In this document: positions 56,130-64,000 of the stretch, in pieces | Layout of the letters: each line of letters opens with the position of its first letter | Numbering within the stretch: position 1 is the stretch's first letter | From: Stappia sp. 28M-7 | GTDB lineage: Bacteria > Pseudomonadota > Alphaproteobacteria > Rhizobiales > Stappiaceae | Direction of reading: 5' to 3' | Assembly (NCBI RefSeq): GCF_014252955.1 | Contig: NZ_JACMIA010000001.1 | Coordinates: 2,378,258-2,442,257, forward strand | Length of the DNA stretch: 64,000 bases | Position numbers and translations under genes: made by a program | Notes under the pieces: model-generated | Told to the model about the DNA's origin: nothing | The model's database searches: none | The model's input: the letters and a program-made list of their open reading frames with translations, nothing else

Positions 56130-57956
56130 TTATTCCACCGTCACGGATTTCGCGAGATTGCGCGGCTGGTCCACATCCGTGCCCATGAAGACGGCGGTGT
56201 GATAGGCCAGCAGCTGCACCGGCAGGGCGAAGACGATCGGCGCGATGAACTCCGGCACATCCGGCACGACGACCGTGCGCCAGGTCGGCGCCCCGCAGGC
56301 CGCAGCGCCCTTCTCGTCGGTGATCAGCACCACCTTGCCGCCGCGTGCCGCAACTTCCTCCATGTTCGAGACGGTCTTCTCGAACACCTGGTCGAACGGT
56401 GCGATGACGATGACCGGAACATCCTCGTCGATCAGCGCGATCGGGCCATGCTTCAGCTCTCCGGCCGGATAGCCTTCTGCGTGGATGTACGAGATTTCCT
56501 TGAGCTTGAGCGCACCTTCCATGGCAAGCGGGAAGCTGGTGCCGCGCCCCAGATAGAGCACGTCGCGGGCCCGCGACAGCGGCTGCGCCAGCGCTTCCAC
56601 CTCGGCCTCGAGCGACAGCGCGCGATTGACCGTGCCCGGCACCTCGGCAAGGGCACGGACCAGCCCTGCGGCCTCGCCGGCGGACAGATGGCCACGCTGC
56701 ACACCCGCATGCACCGCGAGCGAGGCAAGGACAGCGAGCTGGCAGGTGAAGGCCTTGGTCGAGGCAACGCCGATCTCGCGACCCGCAATCGTCGGGAACA
56801 CGAGATCCGCCTCGCGGGCGATGGTCGATTCCGGCACGTTGACCACCGCCGCGACCTTGATGCCCTGCGACTTGCAGTAGCGAAGGCCCGCCAGCGTGTC
56901 CGCCGTCTCGCCGGACTGCGAGATGAACAGCGCCATGTCGCCCTTGCGGATCGGCATTTCGCGGTAGCGGAACTCGGAGGCCACGTCGATGTCGACGGGC
57001 AGCCTTGCGTAGCGCTCGAACCAGTACTTCGCCACGAGACCCGCGTAATAGGCGGTCCCGCAAGCGGAGATGATCAGACGGTCAAGCGGTGCGAAGTCCA
57101 TCGACGTGCCGTTGGCAAAGGTCGTCTGCATCTTCGACAGGTCGAGATAGCGCGACAGCGTATGGCCGATGACCTCCGGCTGCTCGTGGATCTCCTTGGC
57201 CATGAAGTGGCGATAGTTGCCCTTATCGATGGTAAGGGAGACGGCCTGCGAGGCGATCACCGGCCGCTCGACCGGCGTATTCGAGGCATCCATGATCTCG
57301 CAGCTGTGACGGGTGAGGACCACCCAGTCGCCTTCCTCCAGATACGAGATGCGGTCGGTAAAGGGCGACAGTGCGATGGCGTCCGAGCCGAGGAACATCT
57401 CGCCCTCGCCATAGCCGATGGCGAGCGGCGATCCGCGCCTTGCGCCGATCAGCAGGTCGCCCTGCCCCTCGAAGAGAAACGCCAGCGCGAATGCTCCCTT
57501 GAGCTTGGGCAGCGTCACGGCCACTGCATCGCGCGGGCTGGCGCCGCGGGCAAGCTCCCGCGAGACCATATGCGCGACGACTTCCGTATCCGTGTCGCTG
57601 GAAAGTTGCGCACCATCCGCCTGCAGTTCGCCGCGCAGCTCCAGATAATTTTCGATGATGCCGTTATGAACGACTGTCACGCCCGGCGCCGAATGCGGAT
57701 GGGCATTGGCCTCGGTCGCCGCGCCGTGCGTCGCCCACCGGGTGTGGCCGATGCCGGCAAGGCCGGCGAGCGGTGCGCGCTCCAGCTTTTCCTGAAGGTT
57801 GCGCAGCTTGCCGGGCGCACGGCAGCGCAGCAGCCGGCCATCATCGAGCGTTGCAACGCCGGCCGAATCGTAGCCACGATATTCCAGCCGCTTCAGCGCA
57901 TCGACAAGCAGGCTTGCGACCGGCTGCTTTCCCAAGATACCGACGATTCCGCACAT
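56130..57956 (-). CDS. glmS: glutamine-fructose-6-phosphate aminotransferase (isomerizing)
   Basis: Makes glucosamine 6-phosphate, the entry to cell-wall amino sugars. 608 residues from the ATG at 57956, so that processing exposes the catalytic cysteine (MCGIVGILG). The glutaminase domain (to about 215) includes GHTRWATHG and HNGIIENY, and two SIS domains follow with SQSGETADT and the C-terminal KSVTVE. The longer upstream frame would bury the cysteine and is rejected. It is usually paired with glmU in Rhizobiales; here it stands alone. Confidence 0.97.
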   Translation of the reverse strand: MCGIVGILGKQPVASLLVDALKRLEYRGYDSAGVATLDDGRLLRCRAPGKLRNLQEKLERAPLAGLAGIGHTRWATHGAATEANAHPHSAPGVTVVHNGIIENYLELRGELQADGAQLSSDTDTEVVAHMVSRELARGASPRDAVAVTLPKLKGAFALAFLFEGQGDLLIGARRGSPLAIGYGEGEMFLGSDAIALSPFTDRISYLEEGDWVVLTRHSCEIMDASNTPVERPVIASQAVSLTIDKGNYRHFMAKEIHEQPEVIGHTLSRYLDLSKMQTTFANGTSMDFAPLDRLIISACGTAYYAGLVAKYWFERYARLPVDIDVASEFRYREMPIRKGDMALFISQSGETADTLAGLRYCKSQGIKVAAVVNVPESTIAREADLVFPTIAGREIGVASTKAFTCQLAVLASLAVHAGVQRGHLSAGEAAGLVRALAEVPGTVNRALSLEAEVEALAQPLSRARDVLYLGRGTSFPLAMEGALKLKEISYIHAEGYPAGELKHGPIALIDEDVPVIVIAPFDQVFEKTVSNMEEVAARGGKVVLITDEKGAAACGAPTWRTVVVPDVPEFIAPIVFALPVQLLAYHTAVFMGTDVDQPRNLAKSVTVE

Positions 57957-58226
57957 ATGTGAGTGTCTCCAAAGGCCGCTGCAGGTGCGCGCCGTTTTGG
58001 CATCGCGCCCGTGGTGTCTGGCCACACCCTTAGCGAACGCAGCCTCTTTCCGCACAATCAAAACCTGTTTCAATTCGTGACACGGATTTGCAAACAAAGA
58101 CAAAACACCTGCCACGCGATCTCGGCAAAGTTGCCCAAAACCCTTTGTGTCGACAGAAACTTCAGGCCTTGTTAACCATGTTCGGCGTTCTCTGGTGAGA
58201 GACGAGGCAGGCGCAGGATACGCGGC

Positions 58227-59258
58227 GTGAAACCGCTGAAGGCGAGCAAGGGAAAAAGGCCGGTTCGGATATCCGGCGACACGCGATCAGTTGCCCTGTG
58301 GGGCGGCGGCGCGATGCTTTTTGCTGTTGTTGGCGCTGCATCGGTTTTCCTTGCACAGGAATCGCCCTTTGACGGCCGCCACGCCGGCGCGACGTTGCTG
58401 CCCCCGCCGGGTGAGGTCGGGCGGACCGCCTCGATCACCCCGCGCAAGCCTGGCGAGATCGAGGTCTACCCGTCGGACGGTGGTGTCGAGAGCGCACAAG
58501 CACGCCGCCTGATGCAGGCCGAACTCGAGACGCTGCGCCGCGAGGTCGCCGCGTTGCGCCGCGCCATGTCCATCATGCACGAACGCGGCGAAATCCTTGC
58601 CGAGCGCAGGGAGGACGCGGAGACGAACACCTCCTCCCGCAACTTCCGCCAGGACATGGATGCGGCGGTCGACGCCCGCGCCGGAGCGGCAACGCCCGTC
58701 GAGACAGTGCCGGCACCAAACGCAAGGCTGGCCGAGCCGCGGCCCTCCGCCCCCATCGCAGATGATTTGCCGGCAAAAGAGGGTGCTGAATCCAAAAATC
58801 TGATTGAAGCGGTGCTGCCCGAAACCTTGCGCGAGCCGGTTCGCATCGTCGCCTTGCCGGTACCCGGCGAAGCGGTTACCACCGCATCCATTCCCGCTCC
58901 CGAAGAACAGGCTCCCGCCGCCGAGGAACCCGGTCTTTCGGTGCGGAACGCGGCCGGTCACATCGCCTCCGACAGCGGAGACCGGATCCAGCGCACGGAT
59001 TTCGGCATAGATCTCGGCCTGCATGCCTCGCAGAGCGCGGCCGAGGAAGCCTGGACGGGCCTGCGCGCGGCGCGCAAGGATCTGCCGGCGCAGCTGGTCA
59101 GCCGGATCGTGCCCGAAGAGGACGGCAAGGGCGTAAGGCTTTATGTCGGTCCCTACCCCAACGCCGCCGATGCAGCGGCGACTTGCGTCCACATCGCTGA
59201 CGAGGGTATCAGTTGCCGGCCCGTGCCGTTCCCACAGGACCGCGCCGAGCAACGTTAG
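58227..59258 (+). CDS. SPOR-like envelope protein, bitopic
   Basis: 343 residues from GTG 58227 with AGGA 12 bp upstream. A basic N-terminus, one membrane helix (about 23-43, ALWGGGAMLFAVVGAASVFL) and a long Ala/Pro/Glu-rich periplasmic region with a coiled stretch (about 90-115, LMQAELETLRREVAALRR) come first. A C-terminal segment (about 250-340) resembles an SPOR domain: FGIDLGLHASQSAAEEAW, LPAQLVSRIV, and VRLYVGPYPNAADAAATC. SPOR domains bind denuded septal glycan, so a cell-wall or division role is inferred. It is divergent from glmS over 270 bp in which I see no gene. Confidence 0.72.
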   Translation: MKPLKASKGKRPVRISGDTRSVALWGGGAMLFAVVGAASVFLAQESPFDGRHAGATLLPPPGEVGRTASITPRKPGEIEVYPSDGGVESAQARRLMQAELETLRREVAALRRAMSIMHERGEILAERREDAETNTSSRNFRQDMDAAVDARAGAATPVETVPAPNARLAEPRPSAPIADDLPAKEGAESKNLIEAVLPETLREPVRIVALPVPGEAVTTASIPAPEEQAPAAEEPGLSVRNAAGHIASDSGDRIQRTDFGIDLGLHASQSAAEEAWTGLRAARKDLPAQLVSRIVPEEDGKGVRLYVGPYPNAADAAATCVHIADEGISCRPVPFPQDRAEQR

Positions 59259-59312
59259 AGACGTGCCTGCGGCGCGTTTCGAGCGGCTGCCCCTCCCCAG
59301 CTCAGGCTTTCC

Positions 59313-60293
59313 ATGTTTGATCCCACGAATGTCCGGCAGCGGGCTTTTGCCCTGCTTCTCGTCATGCCGCTGTTCTTCGCGTCCAACATCGTCATCGGCC
59401 GCGCCGCCGCCGATACGGTGGAACCGTGGACGCTCGCCTTCCTTCGCTGGCTCGTCGCCCTTTTGATCCTCCTGCCCTTCGCATGGCCCGGCCTCAAGAC
59501 ACATGGCCGCGACATCGTCAGGAACTGGGACCTGATCGGCCTGATGGGCCTGCTCGGGATGTGGTTTTGCGGTGCCGGCGTCTATTTCGCGCTGCGCTAC
59601 ACCAGCGCCACCAACGGAACGCTGATCTACACCTCGTCACCGATTCTGATCCTGGTGCTGGAGTGGCTGTTTCGCGGTCGCGCCATCGGTCGGCGCGAAG
59701 CCATCGGCATTGTCCTCGCCATCCTCGGCGTCGTCGCCATCGTGGTGAAGGGATCTCTGGCCCAGCTGTTTGCCCTCCGCTTCAATGCGGGCGATGTGAT
59801 CTTCGCCATCGCAGCCCTGAGCTGGGCGATCTATTCGGTGCTGCTGAAGCGCAGCACGCTCTCCTCCATCCCGACGATGTCGCTGTTCGCGGCCCTGGCT
59901 TTCGCAGGCGTCGTGACGCTTGCTCCCTTCACGCTGGTCGAGATCGCCGACACCGGGCATTTCCCCGCCTCTTTCGACGCCTGGCTGTCTATTTTCGGCC
60001 TCGCCTCCATCTCCTCCGTGCTGGCCTTCTACTGTTTCCAGCATGGCATCGCGGTGGTCGGCCCCTCGACCGCTGGACTGTTCATGTACCTGCTGCCCCC
60101 CTACGGTGTGCTCATGGCCGTGATCTTCCTTGGAGAGGAGCTGCACGGCTATCATTTTGCCGGCTTTCTTTTGGTGATGGCCGGTCTTCTGCTCGCAACC
60201 GCGCCCGCGGCATTGTGGCGGAGGATCGCCGCGTTGCTCCCCGCATCGACCATGCGCCTGTTGCCGCACAAACGGCTTCCCGGCGCCGAATAA
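59313..60293 (+). CDS. EamA/DMT-family permease
   Basis: 326 residues, ten predicted helices in two EamA repeats (about 10-145 and 160-300). Family stretches include FASNIVIGRAAADTVEPWTLAFLRW and YTSATNGTLIYTSSPILILVLEW. These drug/metabolite transporters export amino acids, metabolites or drugs; the substrate cannot be told. It follows the SPOR-like gene by 54 bp in the same direction. Confidence 0.9.
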   Translation: MFDPTNVRQRAFALLLVMPLFFASNIVIGRAAADTVEPWTLAFLRWLVALLILLPFAWPGLKTHGRDIVRNWDLIGLMGLLGMWFCGAGVYFALRYTSATNGTLIYTSSPILILVLEWLFRGRAIGRREAIGIVLAILGVVAIVVKGSLAQLFALRFNAGDVIFAIAALSWAIYSVLLKRSTLSSIPTMSLFAALAFAGVVTLAPFTLVEIADTGHFPASFDAWLSIFGLASISSVLAFYCFQHGIAVVGPSTAGLFMYLLPPYGVLMAVIFLGEELHGYHFAGFLLVMAGLLLATAPAALWRRIAALLPASTMRLLPHKRLPGAE

Positions 60294-60310
60294 CCGGCTG
60301 GACTGAAACG

Positions 60311-60341
60311 AAAAAGCCGCCGGGCTTTCGGCCCGGCGGCT
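60311..60341 (-). terminator. rho-independent terminator of the sox gene cluster
   Basis: AGCCGCCGGGC (60315-60325) and GCCCGGCGGCT (60331-60341) form a perfect 11-bp stem; on the minus strand it runs into TTTTTCGTTTC. It is 30 bp past the soxF stop. No T-run is present for the plus strand, so the EamA gene is not terminated by it. Confidence 0.9.
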
Positions 60342-60371
60342 GAAGCTTCCCTGACTGCAAGCACTCGAGGC

Positions 60372-61649
60372 TCAGCCGAACATGTCGGCGGTGATGCCCT
60401 CGTACCAGCCGACCGATTCCTCGTAGGTCGTTTTCCTCAAAGCCGCATCCTCGCCGGTCTGGCTGATGAAGCTGTCGACCGAGGCGATCTTGTCTTCGCC
60501 GGCTTCGTATCTCGCGCCCACCTTCACGCCGTCGTCGGTCGCAATGAGGCTCCAGCACGTGTTGGAGAACCGCGGCGGGAACTTGCTCGATCCGGTCAGG
60601 TCCGCCCGGATCGCCATGGCCGCGACCTTCGCCTGGCTGTTGGCGGAGAAAGCGGACTTGGGCATATCGCCGGCGATGCAGGCATCGCCGATCACATGGA
60701 TGTTCGGGTCCACCTTGCTCTGCAGCGTCGCCGGTTCGATGGCGCAGAAACCATTCTCGTTGGTTAGACCCGCCGCCTCGGCAATCCGCCCGGCCTTTTG
60801 CGCCGGAATGACGTTGGCCACATCCGCCTTGATCGTATCGAGGCCGGTGACGATCTCGCCCGTTTCCGGATTGACGCTCTCGATGCCGCCATGGATGGAC
60901 GCGGGCAGCCACTCCACCATACCGGGATAGTGCTTCTCCCAGCCCTCCATGAACAGCGCCTGCTTGGAGAACGCCTCCTTGGGATCGATCACCACGAGCT
61001 TTGCCGTCGGATTGGAAGTCTTGAGCAGGTGCGCGACCATGGAGATGCGCTCATACGGCCCGGGCGGACAGCGATAGGGATTGGGCGGCGCCACCATGGC
61101 GAAGGTTCCGCCCTCGCGCATCGCCGCGATCTTGTTCTTCAGGAGCGCGGTCTGGGTTCCCGCCTTCCAGGCGTGAGGCATCAGCGAAGCGGCTTCCAGC
61201 GAATAGCCCGGCACGCTGTCGTAGATGAGGTCGATACCCGGCGCGACTACCAGCTTGTCGTAGGGAACGGTCCCCCCGCCGGCGAGCGACACGGTCTTCG
61301 CGTCGCGGTCGATACCGACGGCCCAGTCATGAACGACATTCACGCCGAAGTCGGAGGCCAGCTTGTCGTAGGTGTGGCCGATGGACTCAAGCGAACGGAA
61401 GCCGCCGAGATAGAGATTGGAGAAGAAGCAGGTGTAATAGGCTTTGGTAGGCTCGATCAGGGTGACATCGATGGCCCCCTTGCTGTCCTTCGCCAGATAG
61501 CGGGCTGTCGTCGCGCCGCCGGCGCCGCCGCCGATCACCACGACCTTGGGCCGCGCCTGGCCATAGGCCGCACGCCCCATTCCCGTCAGCAGCCCCGCAC
61601 CGGCAATCGCCGCAGTCCCTTTCGCAAACCCTCGCCGTGTGATCCCCAT
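60372..61649 (-). CDS. soxF: SoxF, flavoprotein (flavocytochrome c sulfide dehydrogenase type)
   Basis: FAD protein related to FccB; oxidises sulfide or supports thiosulfate oxidation in the periplasm. 425 residues from the ATG at 61649 with GGAG eight bases upstream. A Tat signal (TRRGFAKG followed by a hydrophobic run) is present. The FAD motif VVVIGGGAGGATTARYL is near 36-52, and the redox cysteines are C74 (YYTCFFSN) and C365 (SNTCWSL). PYRCPPGPYERISM is a family hallmark. It is the last gene of soxCDEF, followed by a terminator. Confidence 0.92.
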   Translation of the reverse strand: MGITRRGFAKGTAAIAGAGLLTGMGRAAYGQARPKVVVIGGGAGGATTARYLAKDSKGAIDVTLIEPTKAYYTCFFSNLYLGGFRSLESIGHTYDKLASDFGVNVVHDWAVGIDRDAKTVSLAGGGTVPYDKLVVAPGIDLIYDSVPGYSLEAASLMPHAWKAGTQTALLKNKIAAMREGGTFAMVAPPNPYRCPPGPYERISMVAHLLKTSNPTAKLVVIDPKEAFSKQALFMEGWEKHYPGMVEWLPASIHGGIESVNPETGEIVTGLDTIKADVANVIPAQKAGRIAEAAGLTNENGFCAIEPATLQSKVDPNIHVIGDACIAGDMPKSAFSANSQAKVAAMAIRADLTGSSKFPPRFSNTCWSLIATDDGVKVGARYEAGEDKIASVDSFISQTGEDAALRKTTYEESVGWYEGITADMFG

Positions 61650-61723
61650 GTCTTGCTCCTCCCGTTCCCGCTTTGCGGGCTTCCCTTGAATTTTCAACCC
61701 AAAGTTACCCTCGTCCTTGCTCC

Positions 61724-62455
61724 TCACTCAAGCGTTTCGAAATAGACCGCAAGCGAGGCGATTTCCTCGTCCGTCAGGCTCGCGGCCACGGAGCGCATCA
61801 CCGGGTTTTCCCGGTGCTTCGACCTGTAGGCATGCAGGACCGTCACGAAGCGGCGCACCGGCCAGCCGGTGATGGAGGGAATGCCCTTGTCCTCGCCGCT
61901 CGCCTGGTGGCAGGTCACGCACTCGCTGGACAGGTATTCGCCATAGGCTGGATCCCCCGCGATCGACAGGATGTGCTCGGGCAGATCGGGATCGCCTGCC
62001 GAGGCATGAACAGGCGCGGTCGGCGGCGTTTCGGGAATGTTGGCAGGACCCGGCGAATGCTGCCGGATGAAAGCAACGAGCGCCTTCCGATCGGCCTCGA
62101 CCTTGAGACCGCGGAACTTCATCCGCGTCCCCTTCACCACGCCGGACGGATCGGCGATGAAACGGGACAGGGCGCCCTCGTCCCAGACGAGACCGCCCTG
62201 CCCGGCCTGTTCCATGGCGTCGGAATAGCGGAACCCTTCGAGGGTGCCGGCCCGGCGACCGAAGATATTGTTGAGATAGGGGCCGACCGCGTGCCGGGCC
62301 TTCGGCCCGACCTGATGGCAGGACTGGCATTGGCGGAACAGCTTGCTTCCCTGCACCACCAGCTCGTCTCGGGCCTGGGCCGAAAGCTGGCTCCCTGCCC
62401 AGGCAACCGCCAGCGCAATGCCCAGCACGCAGAGCCGAACGCCGCTCATTCCCAT
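61724..62455 (-). CDS. soxE: SoxE, periplasmic diheme c-type cytochrome
   Basis: 243 residues from the ATG at 62455, with GAGGGGGAG upstream. A signal peptide (about 1-27) and two heme-binding CXXCH sites are visible: C43-C46-H47 (CQSCH) and C179-C182-H183 (CVTCH), each followed by a cytochrome c domain. It lies between soxD and soxF, as in the Paracoccus sox cluster, and would be the electron-accepting partner of SoxF. The name rests mainly on position and diheme architecture. Confidence 0.85.
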   Translation of the reverse strand: MGMSGVRLCVLGIALAVAWAGSQLSAQARDELVVQGSKLFRQCQSCHQVGPKARHAVGPYLNNIFGRRAGTLEGFRYSDAMEQAGQGGLVWDEGALSRFIADPSGVVKGTRMKFRGLKVEADRKALVAFIRQHSPGPANIPETPPTAPVHASAGDPDLPEHILSIAGDPAYGEYLSSECVTCHQASGEDKGIPSITGWPVRRFVTVLHAYRSKHRENPVMRSVAASLTDEEIASLAVYFETLE

Positions 62456-62517
62456 TCTCGCACTCCCCCTCCCAAGGTGACGAGAAATACGCGTGGCCCG
62501 CCGCCCGGGCAGACCGT

Positions 62518-63180
62518 CTAGTCGACGGACATGCCGGCGGCCTCTTCGTCCTCCGGTGTCACGTCGATGATGCGGGCCCGCTTGGTGACCTTCACATCCG
62601 TCTTGCAATCCGTCATGCACAGCTCGGCTGTCGCCTTCATCGGCTCTTCCGAACGCGTATCGTCGATGAACCCATCCTCGTTAGGCATCTTGATCGAGCT
62701 GAAATTCTCCTTCGAGAGCTCAAACTCCTCATCCGTCACGACGTCGTTCAGATAGAGAAGATACGCGACGATAGCATAGGTTTCATCGGGCGAAAGGCTC
62801 TGCGCATTCCCGAAGGGCATGGCCCGGTAGATGTAGTCGTAGACGGTCGACAGATACGGCCAGTAGGAGCCGATCGTCTTCACCGGATCGTGCGACGACA
62901 GCGACCCGTTTCCGCCAGCCAGAACCGGCCAACGGCCCGCCCCCTCGCCGAAATCGCCATGGCAAACCGCGCATTGCTCGGAGAAGATGGCTTCGCCCTC
63001 GGCAACGGTTCCCCGTCCCTCCGGCAGCCCCTGCCCGTCCGGGCGCACGTCGATGTCCCAGCCGGCGACCTCTTCGGGAGTGGCCGGCGTTCCAAGGCCG
63101 AGCTTCCCGGCGCTCGCGGGCATCGCTCCCGCAAGAACAAGCGACAGGATCAGAGCGGCGGACTTAAGAGATCTCGACAT
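62518..63180 (-). CDS. soxD: SoxD-like c-type cytochrome, short single-heme form
   Basis: Cytochrome subunit of sulfur dehydrogenase Sox(CD). 220 residues with a signal peptide (cleavage after about ASA at 24), one CXXCH at 70-74 (CAVCHG), and the SoxD-type downstream region (MPFGNAQSLSPDETYAIVAYLLYLNDVV, then MPNEDGFIDD). The C-terminus has a CMTDCKTDVK stretch. Paracoccus SoxD is about 380 residues with two hemes, so this one lacks the second heme domain. The start overlaps the soxC end by 17 bp. Confidence 0.88.
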   Translation of the reverse strand: MSRSLKSAALILSLVLAGAMPASAGKLGLGTPATPEEVAGWDIDVRPDGQGLPEGRGTVAEGEAIFSEQCAVCHGDFGEGAGRWPVLAGGNGSLSSHDPVKTIGSYWPYLSTVYDYIYRAMPFGNAQSLSPDETYAIVAYLLYLNDVVTDEEFELSKENFSSIKMPNEDGFIDDTRSEEPMKATAELCMTDCKTDVKVTKRARIIDVTPEDEEAAGMSVD

Positions 63181-64000
63181 TTTCAACGCTCCCGTTGGCC
63201 TTGACCTCCCAGGTCTGGATACCATTGTTGTGATAGATGGAGTTGGTGCCGCGCGCCGCGCGCAGTTCGTCCTTGGTCGGCTGCACGAAGCCCGCATCGT
63301 CATAGGCGCGCGACTGCAGCAGCAGCGGCGACCCGTCCCAATCGAACTCGTAGTAGAAGCGATGCAGCGCCTTCGGCAGGCTCGGCCCGTCGATCCGTGC
63401 CTGGTGCCAGTTGCGCCCGCCGTCGGTGGTCACATCCACCCGGGTGATCCGCCCGTTGCCCGACCAGGCAAGGCCCGTCAGGACCGTCTGGCCGCGGCCG
63501 TGCAGGATCGGCGCCTGGGGGCTCGGATTGGTGATCACCGACTTGGTGTCCATCACCCAGGTAAAGCGCCGCGCCTTGCCGCTTTCCAGCAGGTCCGTGT
63601 ATTTCGACGTCTCCTCGCGAGCATGCCACGGCTCGTCGCCCACCTCGATGCGGCGCAGCCACTTGACCCACATGTTGCCTTCCCAGCCCGGCACCACCAG
63701 GCGTGCGGGATAGCCCTGTTCGGGGCGCAGCGCCTCGCCGTTCATCTTGAACGCGACCATGCAGTCGTCGAGCGCCTTTTCCATCGGGATCGAGCGGTTC
63801 ATACCGGCGGAATCTCCGCCCTCCGGCATGATCCAGCGGCCGTTGGTCTTCACCCCCGCCTCTTCCAGCAGGTATTTCAGCGGCACGCCCGTATACATGA
63901 CGCAATGGACCATGCCGTGGGTGAACTGGCAGCCGTTCAGCTGGGCACCGCGCCACTCCATGCCGGAATTGGCAGCGCATTCCAGGAAGTACAGCCGGTT
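63164..64000 (-). CDS. soxC: SoxC, molybdenum subunit of sulfane dehydrogenase (5' end outside window)
   Basis: Molybdenum-cofactor subunit of Sox(CD), which oxidises the sulfane sulfur held on SoxYZ. 278 residues are visible, and roughly the first 150 lie beyond the right edge. The conserved cysteine that ligands molybdenum appears in YFLECAANSGMEW (codon 63977-63979). VPGWEGNMWVKWLRRIEV and the Mo-co dimerisation domain with TTDGGRNWHQA follow. The SoxXYZAB genes are not in view and should lie further right. Confidence 0.93.
   Translation of the reverse strand, partial: NRLYFLECAANSGMEWRGAQLNGCQFTHGMVHCVMYTGVPLKYLLEEAGVKTNGRWIMPEGGDSAGMNRSIPMEKALDDCMVAFKMNGEALRPEQGYPARLVVPGWEGNMWVKWLRRIEVGDEPWHAREETSKYTDLLESGKARRFTWVMDTKSVITNPSPQAPILHGRGQTVLTGLAWSGNGRITRVDVTTDGGRNWHQARIDGPSLPKALHRFYYEFDWDGSPLLLQSRAYDDAGFVQPTKDELRAARGTNSIYHNNGIQTWEVKANGSVENVEIS

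Overview
The window is a GC-rich alphaproteobacterial chromosome segment, most likely from the order Hyphomicrobiales (Rhizobiales). A Stappia/Labrenzia-like (Stappiaceae) marine heterotroph is my best guess. The grounds are the dusB-ntrB-ntrC-ntrY-ntrX-trkA-dat-hfq-hflX-mazG order, a pyruvate dehydrogenase whose E1-beta carries its own lipoyl domain, a fused ispDF, and the mix of sox, xylose and methylamine-type genes. The assignment is inferred from gene content and synteny, not from a marker tree. No rRNA, tRNA, CRISPR, prophage or insertion sequence was seen.

Layout. 1-4.5 kb: a partial marC, then gyrA with a good promoter and terminator, then about 1.1 kb of non-coding palindromic repeats containing a near-perfect duplication of roughly 325 bp. 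4.5-12 kb, minus strand: a class III nucleotide cyclase and a four-gene peptide/amine-type ABC importer (Tat-exported binding protein, two permeases, one ATPase with two nucleotide-binding domains). 12.4-17.5 kb: diverging from the importer, an MttB-family (non-pyrrolysine) methyltransferase and a dimethylglycine-dehydrogenase-like flavoprotein, followed by a LysR regulator and a small protein. I read 6.0-16.5 kb as one locus for uptake and demethylation of a methylated amine or betaine. 17.9-22.7 kb: xylBA, a small membrane protein divergent from an MmyB-like regulator, and arfB. 22.7-37.1 kb is the conserved core: mazG, hflX, hfq, dat, trkA, both NtrYX and NtrBC two-component systems, dusB, ispDF and pncC. 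37-46.9 kb: a small secreted protein, a COQ10/RatA-like protein, lipA, a thioesterase, two GlsB-like membrane proteins, one strikingly AT-rich foreign-looking membrane gene, then lpdA and pdhCBA with ftsB. 46.9-58 kb: mfd, sdhE, recG, DUF502 and DUF454 membrane proteins, an unusual secreted Cys/Pro repeat protein, and glmS. 58-64 kb: an SPOR-like envelope protein, an EamA transporter, and the 3' end of a sulfur-oxidation cluster, soxC(partial)-soxD-soxE-soxF, running in from the right edge.

How the genes fit together. pdhABC and lpdA form pyruvate dehydrogenase, and lipA makes the lipoyl cofactor it needs. NtrYX/NtrBC with dusB form the nitrogen-control block, and the importer/methyltransferase/dehydrogenase set would feed amine nitrogen and one-carbon units to the cell. 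Mfd and RecG serve DNA repair, and GlmS and FtsB serve envelope growth. SoxCDEF would let the cell draw electrons from reduced sulfur. The least explained items are the MttB locus, the Cys/Pro repeat protein, the AT-rich membrane gene and the palindromic repeat mosaic behind gyrA.
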